From JAKLKS01 sp964370855 (GTDB taxonomy: Bacteria > Planctomycetota > JAJSAM01 > JAKLKS01), in the NCBI GenBank assembly GCA_964370855.1, contig CAYJMF010000004.1, positions 62,001 to 126,000 on the forward strand: a stretch of DNA of 64,000 nucleotides. Direction: 5' to 3'. A program made the position numbers and the translations under genes. Below are positions 51,074 to 59,859 of the stretch, in pieces. The stretch's first letter is position 1. Each line of letters starts with the position of its first letter. The notes under the pieces are model-generated. The model did no database searches. It was not told where the DNA came from and worked only from the letters and a program-made list of their open reading frames with translations.

Positions 51074-52333
51074 TCAAACCGGAAGGGGAGGAGCAGGCGC
51101 GGCGCTCCCGCTTCCGGACGAGGCAGGAGGGATCGGCTCCACCCCGTCGTGGGGATCCCCCCGGAGGACGTTCCCCTCCACCTCGCCCTCGGCCGTGGTG
51201 CCGACGGAGTCGGCGAGCGCGGTGTGGTCCGTGACCACGTCCTTCCCGAGGTACTTCCGCAGCCAGATCCGCTCGATGATCGGGTAGGCCGCCGCCAGGG
51301 GCAGGACGAGGAACGCGCCCAGGACCCCCTGGAGGAGGCCGCCGACCATGAGCGCCAGGATCACCGCCAGGGTCGAGAGCCGCATGCTCTGCCCGTACAC
51401 CCGGGGGACGATGACGTAGTTCTCGAAGAGCTGGTAGCCGACGTTGGCCGCGAACACGATGCCCGCCACGGCGGGGGAGACCGTGAGGGCGAGCGTCGTG
51501 GAGGCGAGGGTGAGCGCGATGGTCCCGAGGATGGGCACCACGTCGAGGAGCGCCGCGGCCACCGCGAGGGGAAGGGCCGCCGGGACACCGAGGAACGTCA
51601 GGAGCGCGAGGGTGAAGGCCCCGCAGAGGAGGGAGGAGATCAACTGCCCCCCGACGTAGGAGCGCACCACCGCCGTCACCCCCGTGGCCGTCTCCGCCAT
51701 CCGATCCCGGTGCCGGCGCGGGACGTAGCTGAGGAGCCACATGTAGGCGCGGACCCCGTCCACGAGGAGGTAGAGCGCCAGCATCAGCACCACGATGCCG
51801 CCGGAGATCAGGTTGAAGGCCATCTGCCCCCACACCAGGGGCCGGTCGAACCAGGCCTTCATCTCCTCGGAGTCGAGGACCGTCATGACCTGGTCCACGA
51901 GCCCCCGGAGGATCAGCGAGTCCGCCGGGAGATCCCCGTCGATGCGGCCGCGGATCCAGTCGAAGTCCTTGACGAGGGCGCCGATCTCCAGGCAGATGGG
52001 GGGGACGATGGTCACGACGCCCGTGCCGATGACGAGGATGCTCGCGACGGCGAGCAGGAGGACGCCGGTGTCCCGCTTCACCCCGTGCCGTTCCATCCGC
52101 CGGACGACGGGATCGAGGGTCAGGGCGAAGAGCACGGCGACCAGGAAGATGAGGAACGCGAGCCAGAGCTTGACGACGATGACGACGAGGAGGAGGGCGA
52201 CGACCACCCGCGCGAGGGTGGAGGAGGGGACGTGGATGTCCAGCCGCGTGCCCTCCGGCCCGGGGCGGGGCGGGGGGGCGGCGTGGAAGGGCGCCCGGGA
52301 AGGGGGAGGCGTCGCAGGTGCGGCGGGGCTCAT
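51074..52333 (-). CDS. AI-2E/PerM-family transporter
   Basis: 419 residues from ATG 52333, chosen because the frame before it lacks membrane character. About eight membrane helices: an N-terminal pair (VVVALLLVVIVVKLWLAFLIFLVAVLFALTL) followed by 'DPVVRRMERHGVKR', a long soluble loop (about 120-185), then a C-terminal set with VVRSYVGGQLISSLLCGAFTLALLTFLGVP and LLDVVPILGTIALTL, the family's 'P-x-x-G' block, and QLFENYVIVPRVYGQSMRLS. The family includes PerM, TqsA and Na+/H+ antiporters; the substrate cannot be told. TAGTCT at 52430-52425 (- strand) may be the promoter, with a leader of about 85 bases. Confidence 0.88.
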   Translation of the reverse strand: MSPAAPATPPPSRAPFHAAPPPRPGPEGTRLDIHVPSSTLARVVVALLLVVIVVKLWLAFLIFLVAVLFALTLDPVVRRMERHGVKRDTGVLLLAVASILVIGTGVVTIVPPICLEIGALVKDFDWIRGRIDGDLPADSLILRGLVDQVMTVLDSEEMKAWFDRPLVWGQMAFNLISGGIVVLMLALYLLVDGVRAYMWLLSYVPRRHRDRMAETATGVTAVVRSYVGGQLISSLLCGAFTLALLTFLGVPAALPLAVAAALLDVVPILGTIALTLASTTLALTVSPAVAGIVFAANVGYQLFENYVIVPRVYGQSMRLSTLAVILALMVGGLLQGVLGAFLVLPLAAAYPIIERIWLRKYLGKDVVTDHTALADSVGTTAEGEVEGNVLRGDPHDGVEPIPPASSGSGSAAPAPPLPV

Positions 52334-52611
52334 CGCAGGTTCCCAGCACGAGGACCGGGCCGGTCCGTCGCCGCAGGCGGGCCACGTGCGGCCGCGCGCG
52401 GGGGACGGGCTGTCCTCGGGATCCAGACTAGGGGGCGTCCAGGAGGCCCGCCATGGGGTGGAACCCTGCCCGCCGGGACGTCCCCCCGCCGCCCGTTTCG
52501 GATATCGTTGCAACCGTCGGGGGCCTGCGTCTTTCAGGGCAGGTCACGGTCCCCGAGAGGCCGGCCGTCGCGGAATCGGCCTCACCGGGACCCCAGACGA
52601 GGAGGGACGGT

Positions 52612-55431
52612 ATGCGCATGCTTCTCCCGGCGGTGCTCGCCGCCTGCGCTTTGTTCGCCTGGGCGCCGCCCGCCGCGGCCCACGAGGGCCCCGGAACCGT
52701 GGATCTCGCCCCCCTCGTGGATCACGCGGGGACCCGCATCCAGGAGACGGCCGCCGGCGATGCGAAGGTCCACGCCGCATGGAAGAAGGTGGGCAAGGCC
52801 CTCGCGAAGCCCTCCCCGAAGGGGTTCCCCGACGACCTGAAGAAGCTCTCCGCCGTGGCGAAGGCGCTCTCGAAGACCCTCGCCGCGGAACTCCCGCTCG
52901 CCGACCTCCTCGCCGACGCCGTGGCCGAGGCGCGGGGGATCCTCGACGCCGGCCCGTCCGACGCCGAGGCCCTCATCAACCGGGTGGAGGAGCGGAACCG
53001 GCCGAAGCTCGAGAAGGCGGCCGTGGCGGCCCGCGCCCGCGCCGTGGCGGGGCGCTCCGGCGCCCTCGACGACGGCACCCGCCTCGCCCTCTGGCGCAAG
53101 GCGGCCCTCGGCTTCGCGAAGGTCGACCGCCTCGCCGACGCCCTCGTGGAGAGGCAGGGCGGCCCCGTGGATCCCACCTTCGCCGCGGAGCCGGGGAAGG
53201 TCTACACCGTGGCCGGCCGGGGCAGCGGCGGCTACAACGGGGACGGGCTCCTCGCCCGCGCCTCCTACCTCTACTGGGTGGAGGAGATCAAGTTCGGACC
53301 CGACGGGCGGCTCTACATCCTCGACTGGAACAACCACATGCTCCGCCGCCTCGAGGCCGACGGCACCCTCACCCGCGTCGTCGGCGCCGGGGTCCCCGGC
53401 GACTCCGAGGGGGATCCCCTCCTGACGCAGCTCAACCACCCCTCGGCGGTGGACTTCGACGCCGAGGGCCGCATCTACCTCGCGGCCTGGCACAACCACA
53501 AGGTCAAGGTCTACGACCCCAACGGCGGCAATCCCGTCGTCTACACCATCGCCGGAGGCCCCCAGGGGAACGCCGGCGACGGGGGCGCGGCGACGAAGGC
53601 GCTCTTCAACCTCCTCCCCGGGGTCCTCCTCCTCCCCGCGGACCACCCCTTCGGAGGCGGGGACCTCCTCTGCACCGACGCCGCCAACCAGTGCGTGCGC
53701 ATCGTGAAGCTCGCCTCGGACCCGATCACGGACGCGAACGTCGCCGGCGTCGAGGTCGCCACGGGGATCGTGGACCGCTTCTTCGGGACCGGGGTCCAGG
53801 GGCACGGCGGCGACGGGGGCCCCGCCTCCTCCGCGACGGTGGGCTTCAGCAAGGCCCAGAACGCCGAGAGCGACGGCCGCATGACCCTGGACGCGGCGGG
53901 GAACGTCTACCTCGTCTCCGGCGCCGAGAACTGCATCCGGAAGATCACCACCGACGGCGTCATCCACACCGTGGCCGGGGACGGGACCTCGGGATTCTCC
54001 GGCGACGGCGGCCCGGCCGACGAGGCCCGCCTCGCCTTCCCCTCCGACGTGGCGGTCCTCGCCGACGGCACCTTCTTCGTCTCCGACCAGAACAACCACG
54101 TCATCCGGAAGGTGGACCCCTCCGGCGTCATCACCACCTTCGCCGGCATCCCCGGCGACCCCGGCTACGACGGGGACGGGGGAGCCCCCGCGGCGGCCCG
54201 CCTCCACCGTCCGACGGGCCTCGAGGCGGACGCCGAGGGGAACCTCTACTTCTGCGACAAGAACAACAGCGTCGTCCGCGTCGTGACCGCCGCCGCCACG
54301 ACGCTCCGGGTCCCCCGCGCCCCCTACTTCCTGCCCGCCCTCGAGGGCGGCGCTCCCCCCGCCCCGGGGCCCAAGGGGACCATCGACACCTACGCGGGGA
54401 CCGGCGTCTCCGCCTTCACGGGGGACGGACGGCCGGCCCTCGAGACCGACTTCTACTGGCCCCAGGACATCGCCGTCCAGCCCGGGACCGGACTCGTCCA
54501 CGTGGTGGACTGGAACAACCACCGGATCCGGCGCATCGAGGACGACGGCACGGTCCGGCCCGTCATCGGCGAGGGGGAGCTCGGGGACACCGACGGGGAC
54601 GCCCTGACGGTGCGCATGAACCACCCCACGGACATGACCTTCAACCCCGTGGACGGGGACATCTACGTCGCCACGTGGCACACGGACCGGGTGAAGCGCC
54701 TCGTCTCCTCCTCGAACACCTTCGTCACCGTCAACAAGATCGGCGGCAAGCGCACCTACAGCGGCGACGGCGGCCCCGTCTCGGCGGCGGAGTTCAACCT
54801 CCCGGCCAGCGTGAAGTTCGACTCCGCGGGGAACATGTTCGTCGGCGACGGCGGCAACCGCCGCGTCCGGCGCGTGGACGCGGACTCCCTGATCATCGAG
54901 ACCGTCGCCGGCGACGGCACCGCCGGGTTCTCCGGGGACGGGGGGGCGGCCACGGCGGCGCAGTTCAACCTCCCCGTCGGCCAGTCGGCGCAGCCCGCGG
55001 GGAAGATCTGCATCGACCCGACGGACCGCTACGTGTACGTGGCCGACACCGACAACCACCGCGTCCGCCGCGTGGACATGGAGACGGGGCTCATCACCAC
55101 CGTCGCCGGCAACGGCACCGCCGGCTTCGCAGGGGACGGCGGGGCAGCCACGGCCGCATCCCTCAGCTCCCCCGTGGACGTGGACTGCGACGGCGCGGGA
55201 AACCTCTACGTCTGCGACCGGGACAACCACTGCGTGCGCCGGGTGGACCTCGGGACGGGTCTCATCTCGACCGTCGCGGGCATCGGCGGGCAGGCCGGGT
55301 ACTCCGGGGACGGCGGGCCCGCATCCTCCGCGCGGCTCTACCTCCCCTGCGGGATCCACGTGGACCGCCCGAGCGGCAGGCTCTACGTCGCCGACACCTT
55401 CAACAGCGTGCTGCGGGTCGTGTGGGAGTGA
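52612..55431 (+). CDS. Secreted NHL-repeat beta-propeller protein
   Basis: 939 residues. Signal peptide MRMLLPAVLAACALFAWAPPAAA, then a helical N-terminal region (about 30-175) and NHL-type repeats to the end, each with 'VAGxGxxGFSGDGGxAxxAxLxxPxxVxxDxxGNLYVxDxxNHxxRRVD'. GGAGGG precedes ATG 52612. The next gene begins one base after the stop, so the two are co-translated. The N-terminal helical region is also found in the next gene (KAAxxRAxAxxGxxxLxDDGTRLALWRKAAL versus KAAKARALVAAAEGKRYLGSDAAG), which points to a common partner or anchor. Confidence 0.87.
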   Translation: MRMLLPAVLAACALFAWAPPAAAHEGPGTVDLAPLVDHAGTRIQETAAGDAKVHAAWKKVGKALAKPSPKGFPDDLKKLSAVAKALSKTLAAELPLADLLADAVAEARGILDAGPSDAEALINRVEERNRPKLEKAAVAARARAVAGRSGALDDGTRLALWRKAALGFAKVDRLADALVERQGGPVDPTFAAEPGKVYTVAGRGSGGYNGDGLLARASYLYWVEEIKFGPDGRLYILDWNNHMLRRLEADGTLTRVVGAGVPGDSEGDPLLTQLNHPSAVDFDAEGRIYLAAWHNHKVKVYDPNGGNPVVYTIAGGPQGNAGDGGAATKALFNLLPGVLLLPADHPFGGGDLLCTDAANQCVRIVKLASDPITDANVAGVEVATGIVDRFFGTGVQGHGGDGGPASSATVGFSKAQNAESDGRMTLDAAGNVYLVSGAENCIRKITTDGVIHTVAGDGTSGFSGDGGPADEARLAFPSDVAVLADGTFFVSDQNNHVIRKVDPSGVITTFAGIPGDPGYDGDGGAPAAARLHRPTGLEADAEGNLYFCDKNNSVVRVVTAAATTLRVPRAPYFLPALEGGAPPAPGPKGTIDTYAGTGVSAFTGDGRPALETDFYWPQDIAVQPGTGLVHVVDWNNHRIRRIEDDGTVRPVIGEGELGDTDGDALTVRMNHPTDMTFNPVDGDIYVATWHTDRVKRLVSSSNTFVTVNKIGGKRTYSGDGGPVSAAEFNLPASVKFDSAGNMFVGDGGNRRVRRVDADSLIIETVAGDGTAGFSGDGGAATAAQFNLPVGQSAQPAGKICIDPTDRYVYVADTDNHRVRRVDMETGLITTVAGNGTAGFAGDGGAATAASLSSPVDVDCDGAGNLYVCDRDNHCVRRVDLGTGLISTVAGIGGQAGYSGDGGPASSARLYLPCGIHVDRPSGRLYVADTFNSVLRVVWE

Positions 55432-55432
55432 A

Positions 55433-57295
55433 GTGAGGAACCGCCTCCTTCCCGTCGTCCTGGCCCTTCTCGCCGTCGGCACCGGCGGCGAGGGGATGGC
55501 CGGCCCCCTCGACCTCTCCCCCGTGCGCGGGATCGTGGAGGACGGCGTCGAGGCGGGGGGGACCGGCCCCGCGGCGAAGGCCTACGCGCGGCTGTCGAAG
55601 TCCCTCGCCGCCGAGACCCCCGACCTTCCCGCGGACCTCTCCGTCCTGCGCACCGTGGCGGCGGCCTGCGAGGGGCCCCTCGTCGGGGACGCGCCGCTGC
55701 GCGCCGCCCTCGCCGACGCCCTCGACGCGGGGGCCGCATCGGTCCGCCTGATGGACGCCGCGGTGCTCGGCGCGGCGGGGGACCTCGCCGTGGAGGCCCA
55801 CCGGGACGGGATCCTCCGGAAGGCCGCGAAGGCCCGGGCCCTCGTCGCCGCCGCGGAGGGGAAGCGGTACCTCGGGAGCGACGCCGCCGGCGCGGGGCTG
55901 CTGCGCAAGGCCGCCCTCCGGTTCGCCGCGGCGGAGCGGGCCGCGGCGCGCCTCCTCGTCCGGGAGACGCCGAAGAAGCCGCTCTTCGCCGTCCCCGTGC
56001 AGGGGCGGGGAGGGGCTCTGCTCGGCGTGTGGGGGGAGGCGGGCCCCGACCCCCGCCTCTACGCCGTGGGGGCCGCGGACCTCGAGGGGCCGCAGTTCCT
56101 CGTCCTCCATCCCGGCGCCGAGGGCTGGGTGCGCGTGCCCGTGGCCCCGTCGGGGGACCTCTGGTGGGTGACCGTCGTGCCCGGGGACGCCGCCTGGGCC
56201 TGCGGGTCCGGCGGCCGCGTGCTCCGCTACGACCCCGCCGTCGGCGACGTCGAGTTCCGCAGCACCGGGGTGGACGCCGTCCTCTACGGCGTCTGGGGGA
56301 CCGGCCCCGATGACGTCTGGACCGTGGGAGGGGACCCGGCCGGGATCGGCCCCCGCCCCGCCCTCCTCCACTGGAACGGAGCGCAGTGGGACGCCGCGGC
56401 GGTCCCCCCGGAGGCCGACGGGCGGATCCTCTACAAGGTCTGGGGGAGCGCGACGGACGACGTGTGGGCCGTGGGCGAGGGGGGCGTGATCCTCCACTTC
56501 GACGGCGGATCCTGGTCCTCCGTCGCGTCGCCCTCCTCCTCCACCCTGCTCACCGTGAGCGGCCCCTCGCCGCTGGCCGCCGTCGGGGGAGGGGCCTCGG
56601 CCGTCGCCCTGGAGCGGAGCGAGGGGGGCGCCTTCGTCCCCGTCCCCGTCCGGGGCGCCTCCTCGGGCACCGGGGGCCAGACGGGGAGCGGGCCCGTGAA
56701 GACCCTGAACGGGGTCTTCGTCCCCGGCAGCGGCGCCCCCCTCGCCGTGGGCTTCTCCGGGACGGTGGTCCGCCGGGAGGCGGCGGCGTGGCAGGGGCTC
56801 GAGGGGGTGCCGACGACGGTGCGGGACCTCCACGCCGTCTGGATCGACGACGCCGGGAACGCCGTCATGGCGGGCGGGAAGATGTCCAACCTGACGGAGG
56901 GGCAGATCGTCACCTACGGGAAGCGGCGCCTCCCGTCGGCCGTCGCGCGGCGGGCCCGGTTCGGGGACGATGTCCACCCGCTGCTCTACCTCGGCTGCGC
57001 CCACTCCGGCTGCCACCTCCCCCCCTTCAACAACGGCGGCCTCGCCATCGACGGGGCGGAGACGACCCGCGCCTCCCTCGTCGGGGCGACGAGCGTGCAG
57101 TCCCCCCTGCTCCGCGTCGCCCCCGGGCGGCCGTCGCAGAGCTACCTCGTCCACAAGCTCATGGGGACGCAGGAGAGCGTGGGCGGGAGCGGGGACCGGA
57201 TGCCCGTTCCCCACCTCGAAGGGGACGACTACTTCGGGGAGGAGGAGATGGAGATCCTCGAGGGGTGGATCCTCGACGGGGCGCGCAACGACTGA
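55433..57295 (+). CDS. Secreted propeller-like protein with CX4CH haem-type motif
   Basis: 620 residues from GTG 55433 (GGGAG upstream). Signal peptide (LLPVVLALLAVGTGGEGMAG), a helical N-terminal region shared with the NHL protein before it, a middle region with repeated 'VWGxxxDDVWxVGxxGxIxHxDG' blades (about 195-470), and a C-terminal domain with GCAHSGCHLPPFNNGGLAID. The CAHSGCH sequence is CX4CH rather than CXXCH; such spacing occurs in some predicted planctomycete and myxobacterial haem domains, with Met in KLMGTQ a possible distal ligand. A periplasmic electron-transfer or surface role is inferred. Confidence 0.82.
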   Translation: MRNRLLPVVLALLAVGTGGEGMAGPLDLSPVRGIVEDGVEAGGTGPAAKAYARLSKSLAAETPDLPADLSVLRTVAAACEGPLVGDAPLRAALADALDAGAASVRLMDAAVLGAAGDLAVEAHRDGILRKAAKARALVAAAEGKRYLGSDAAGAGLLRKAALRFAAAERAAARLLVRETPKKPLFAVPVQGRGGALLGVWGEAGPDPRLYAVGAADLEGPQFLVLHPGAEGWVRVPVAPSGDLWWVTVVPGDAAWACGSGGRVLRYDPAVGDVEFRSTGVDAVLYGVWGTGPDDVWTVGGDPAGIGPRPALLHWNGAQWDAAAVPPEADGRILYKVWGSATDDVWAVGEGGVILHFDGGSWSSVASPSSSTLLTVSGPSPLAAVGGGASAVALERSEGGAFVPVPVRGASSGTGGQTGSGPVKTLNGVFVPGSGAPLAVGFSGTVVRREAAAWQGLEGVPTTVRDLHAVWIDDAGNAVMAGGKMSNLTEGQIVTYGKRRLPSAVARRARFGDDVHPLLYLGCAHSGCHLPPFNNGGLAIDGAETTRASLVGATSVQSPLLRVAPGRPSQSYLVHKLMGTQESVGGSGDRMPVPHLEGDDYFGEEEMEILEGWILDGARND

Positions 57296-57300
57296 GCGGG

Positions 57301-57329
57301 TTGACGCCGCCCCCTTCCCGGTGGAGAAT
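57301..57329 (+). promoter_or_regulatory. Promoter of the HEAT-like gene
   Basis: TTGACG (57301-57306), a 17-base spacer and GAGAAT (57324-57329). Start predicted near 57336, with AAGGGAG before ATG 57352. Confidence 0.5.
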
Positions 57330-57351
57330 GTCCGGGGAAGGGAGACCCGGG

Positions 57352-58527
57352 ATGGCCCATCCGACGATCCTCGCTTTCGCCCTGCTCCTCGCCGCCGCCG
57401 CGCCTCCGCCCGACGCCGTGGACGACGCGCTGGCGGCCTTTCCCGACCGGTTCGCCAACGCCATCGACGACAGGACCCGCGCCGTGGCGGTGGCGGAGCT
57501 GGGGCTGCTGAAGGACCCCCGCGTCGTCCCGGCCCTCCGGCCCCACCTCTCCCATCCCTCCATCGACGTCCGCGTCGCCGTCGCCGCCGCCATCGGCGAG
57601 CAGAGGGATCCCTCCGTGGCCCCCCTCCTCCTCTCCCTCTTCTCGAAGGAGGAGGACCGGAAGGAGCCGGAACCCCGTTTCCTGGCGGCCCTCCTCGAGG
57701 GGGTGGGCGAGGCGGACTCGAAGCGGCACTTCAAGCCCCTCTCCAAGGCCGCGTGGAAGTGGATGGAGAAGGACCTGCAGGTCTGCCGCGCCGCCGCCGG
57801 CGCCCTGGCCCGGGCCCGCACGCCGGACGCCGTGGGGGAGCTCGTGGATCTCGTGGAGAAGGCCGACGTGCGGCGCCTCGACCAGGCCGACGATTCCGCC
57901 TGGGAGAAGGACTTCGAGGCGACCGTGGATTTCCTCGGCGGGGAGCTGAGGAAGGCCACGGGGAAGGGGATCAAGAACGTCAAGGACTGGCGGGACTGGT
58001 GGCGCGAGAACCGCAAGACGTGGAAGCCCCCCTCCGCCCTGGACGAGGCGAAACCGAAGGACCCCGACCTCTTCGTCGATCCCGCGGGGAAGTTCACGGT
58101 GCGCCGCCCCTCCGTCGCGTGGGGGTGGCGGGAGTCGAAGAACCTCACCGTGTGGGCCGAGCTCCAGGTCGAGGGCCGCGCGGCGGCGGACTTCGCCGTG
58201 CGCTCCGAGAGCACTTCCGCGCTGGCGGCCCAGACCCCCGGCGCCATGGCCGACGAGTGGAAGCCGAAGATCGAGGAGGACTTCAAGGAGATCATGAAGG
58301 AGGGGACCCGCTACGGCGTGAAGACGAAGTTCGCCGGGGCCTCCGCCGTCATGCACGAGATCCACGGCCGCCACGCCGAGCACGGCATGTGCACGCTGCG
58401 GTGGGTCTTCGTCGTGAAGGACGGCGTCTCCTACCGCGTGATGGGCGTGTGCCGGACCTCGCGGACCGAGGCCCCGTGGAAGGAGTGGGACGCCTTCTTC
58501 GCCTCCTTCAGGTTCGAGGGGCGGTAG
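57352..58527 (+). CDS. Secreted HEAT-like repeat protein
   Basis: 391 residues. Signal peptide (MAHPTILAFALLLAAAAPP), then helical HEAT-like repeats (about 30-200: VAVAELGLLKDPRVVPALRPHLSHPSIDVRVAVAAAIGEQRDPSVAPLLLSLF; AAAGALARARTPDAVGELVDLVEKA). A C-terminal alpha/beta domain follows (about 225-390, FVDPAGKFTVRRPSVAWGWRESK; MHEIHGRHAEHGMCTLRWVFVVKDGVSYRVMGVC) resembling domains that measure damage or stress in secreted planctomycete proteins. Function unknown. Its stop is one base from the convergent ATPase gene's stop. Confidence 0.78.
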   Translation: MAHPTILAFALLLAAAAPPPDAVDDALAAFPDRFANAIDDRTRAVAVAELGLLKDPRVVPALRPHLSHPSIDVRVAVAAAIGEQRDPSVAPLLLSLFSKEEDRKEPEPRFLAALLEGVGEADSKRHFKPLSKAAWKWMEKDLQVCRAAAGALARARTPDAVGELVDLVEKADVRRLDQADDSAWEKDFEATVDFLGGELRKATGKGIKNVKDWRDWWRENRKTWKPPSALDEAKPKDPDLFVDPAGKFTVRRPSVAWGWRESKNLTVWAELQVEGRAAADFAVRSESTSALAAQTPGAMADEWKPKIEEDFKEIMKEGTRYGVKTKFAGASAVMHEIHGRHAEHGMCTLRWVFVVKDGVSYRVMGVCRTSRTEAPWKEWDAFFASFRFEGR

Positions 58528-59745
58528 TCAGAGCAGCTGCGACAGGAACGTCCGTGCCGGGACCACGAGGGGACCCCGCGGCCGCGCGAAGCAGTCGGCG
58601 TCCACGTAGTCGGCCTCGACGACGACCTGGAAGGCGAAGGGCGCACCGATCCGTTCCTGGAAGTGGCGGAGCGCGGGTCCCGGCACGTCCTCCTTGAGCT
58701 TGACCTCCACCAGGAACCACGGCTTCCCGTCGCGCACGACGAGGAAGTCCACCTCCCTCTGCTCCTTGTCCCTCAGGTAGGCGAGCTGGAAGGCCCCGAG
58801 CCCCATGTCCGTCCACCCCTCCACGGCCTTGAGCAGGTGGCACCCCACGAAGGTCTCGGCCCGGTCGCCGGGATCCTCGATCCCGGCCCAGTCCCGTCGG
58901 AGCCACTTCGGCTCCTTGCGAAGGGAGCGGGAGACGTTGCGGAACCAGGGACGGACGAGGAACCCGTGGTGGAGGCCGGCGAGGGCGTCGATCCATCGAC
59001 GCAGGGTGTCGCCGGAGACCCGGACGTCCCGCGCCAGGTTGCTGTTGACGACCGGGCGGGACGACCGTGCATCGAGGAATCGCACCAGCATCTCCAGCTG
59101 GTCCACCTGCTGGATGCGCGTGAGGTCCCTGACGTCCTCCCGAAGGAGCTGGTGGAGGCGGAGGGACTGCCAGCGGCGGGTGAACCGCACATCACGCTTG
59201 AGGAAGGGCTCGGGGTACCCCCCGTGAACCCAGAGGGCCTGGAACTCAGGCTCCTCCACCCGGGCGGGCGCCCTCAGGATGCGGTCGGGATCCGGCAGTT
59301 CCCGGGTGACCGTCTCTGCCACCGAGAAGGGGTGCATCCTGTAGAGGAAGTACCGTCCCATCAGGCTGTCCCCGCCGCGGCGGAAGGTGTCCATGCGGCT
59401 CGATCCGGTCACGAGGATCCGGACCTCGTCGGCGTGGGAATCGAACAGCCCCTTCAGGAAGAGCTTCCAGCGGCGGAGCTTGTGCAGTTCGTCGAGGAGG
59501 ATCACCGGGGGCTTCCCGGTCAGCCGGTGCAGCCCCAGTCCGGCCAGGAGCCCGGCGGGGCCGGACAGGATCCGTTCCCTGTGGTCGAGGTCGTCCCAGT
59601 TGGCGTAGGCGTCGGCGTGGCTCCTGCAGGTGGTGGTCTTCCCGACCTGGCGCGGACCGCTCACGAAGGCCATCTGGCGGTGGCGGGCCAGGTGGTCGGC
59701 GAGCATGGAGTCGTAGAGCCGGGGGCGGGGATCCATGCCGACCAT
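58528..59745 (-). CDS. AAA_14/DUF4143-type ATPase
   Basis: 405 residues. Walker A GPRQVGKTT (about 30-38), Walker B VILLDELHKLRRW, a sensor region (ILVTGSSRMDTFRRGGDSLMGR) and a winged-helix segment (VNSNLARDVRVSGDTLRRWIDALAGL). The C-terminal DUF4143 part has REVDFLVVRDGKPWFLVEVKL, a PD-(D/E)XK-like nuclease pattern. These P-loop ATPases are widespread, often horizontally transferred, and of uncertain role. The start codon (ATG 59745, alternative 59736) lies inside a large AT-rich palindrome, consistent with autoregulation and recent acquisition. Confidence 0.88.
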   Translation of the reverse strand: MVGMDPRPRLYDSMLADHLARHRQMAFVSGPRQVGKTTTCRSHADAYANWDDLDHRERILSGPAGLLAGLGLHRLTGKPPVILLDELHKLRRWKLFLKGLFDSHADEVRILVTGSSRMDTFRRGGDSLMGRYFLYRMHPFSVAETVTRELPDPDRILRAPARVEEPEFQALWVHGGYPEPFLKRDVRFTRRWQSLRLHQLLREDVRDLTRIQQVDQLEMLVRFLDARSSRPVVNSNLARDVRVSGDTLRRWIDALAGLHHGFLVRPWFRNVSRSLRKEPKWLRRDWAGIEDPGDRAETFVGCHLLKAVEGWTDMGLGAFQLAYLRDKEQREVDFLVVRDGKPWFLVEVKLKEDVPGPALRHFQERIGAPFAFQVVVEADYVDADCFARPRGPLVVPARTFLSQLL

Positions 59746-59802
59746 TATCGTGGCAATCGTAGAATGGTCAAGACCATTCTACGATTGTATTGATAATGGT
59801 CG
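59739..59802. repeat. 64-bp nested palindrome over the ATPase start
   Basis: Inner arms CAATCGTAGAATGGTC (59754-59769) and GACCATTCTACGATTG (59772-59787) are perfectly complementary around an AA centre. Outer arms CGACCATTATC (59739-59749) and GATAATGGTCG (59792-59802) are also perfect, separated from the inner ones by four unpaired bases each. The AT content is far above that of the surroundings. The unit (G)ACCATT occurs four times in alternating orientation. Confidence 0.82.
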
Positions 59803-59859
59803 AGAGTCAAGAAGGCCTGGTCTGAGGGGAGGCGAGTTCCACAACATATTTATGCTAAG

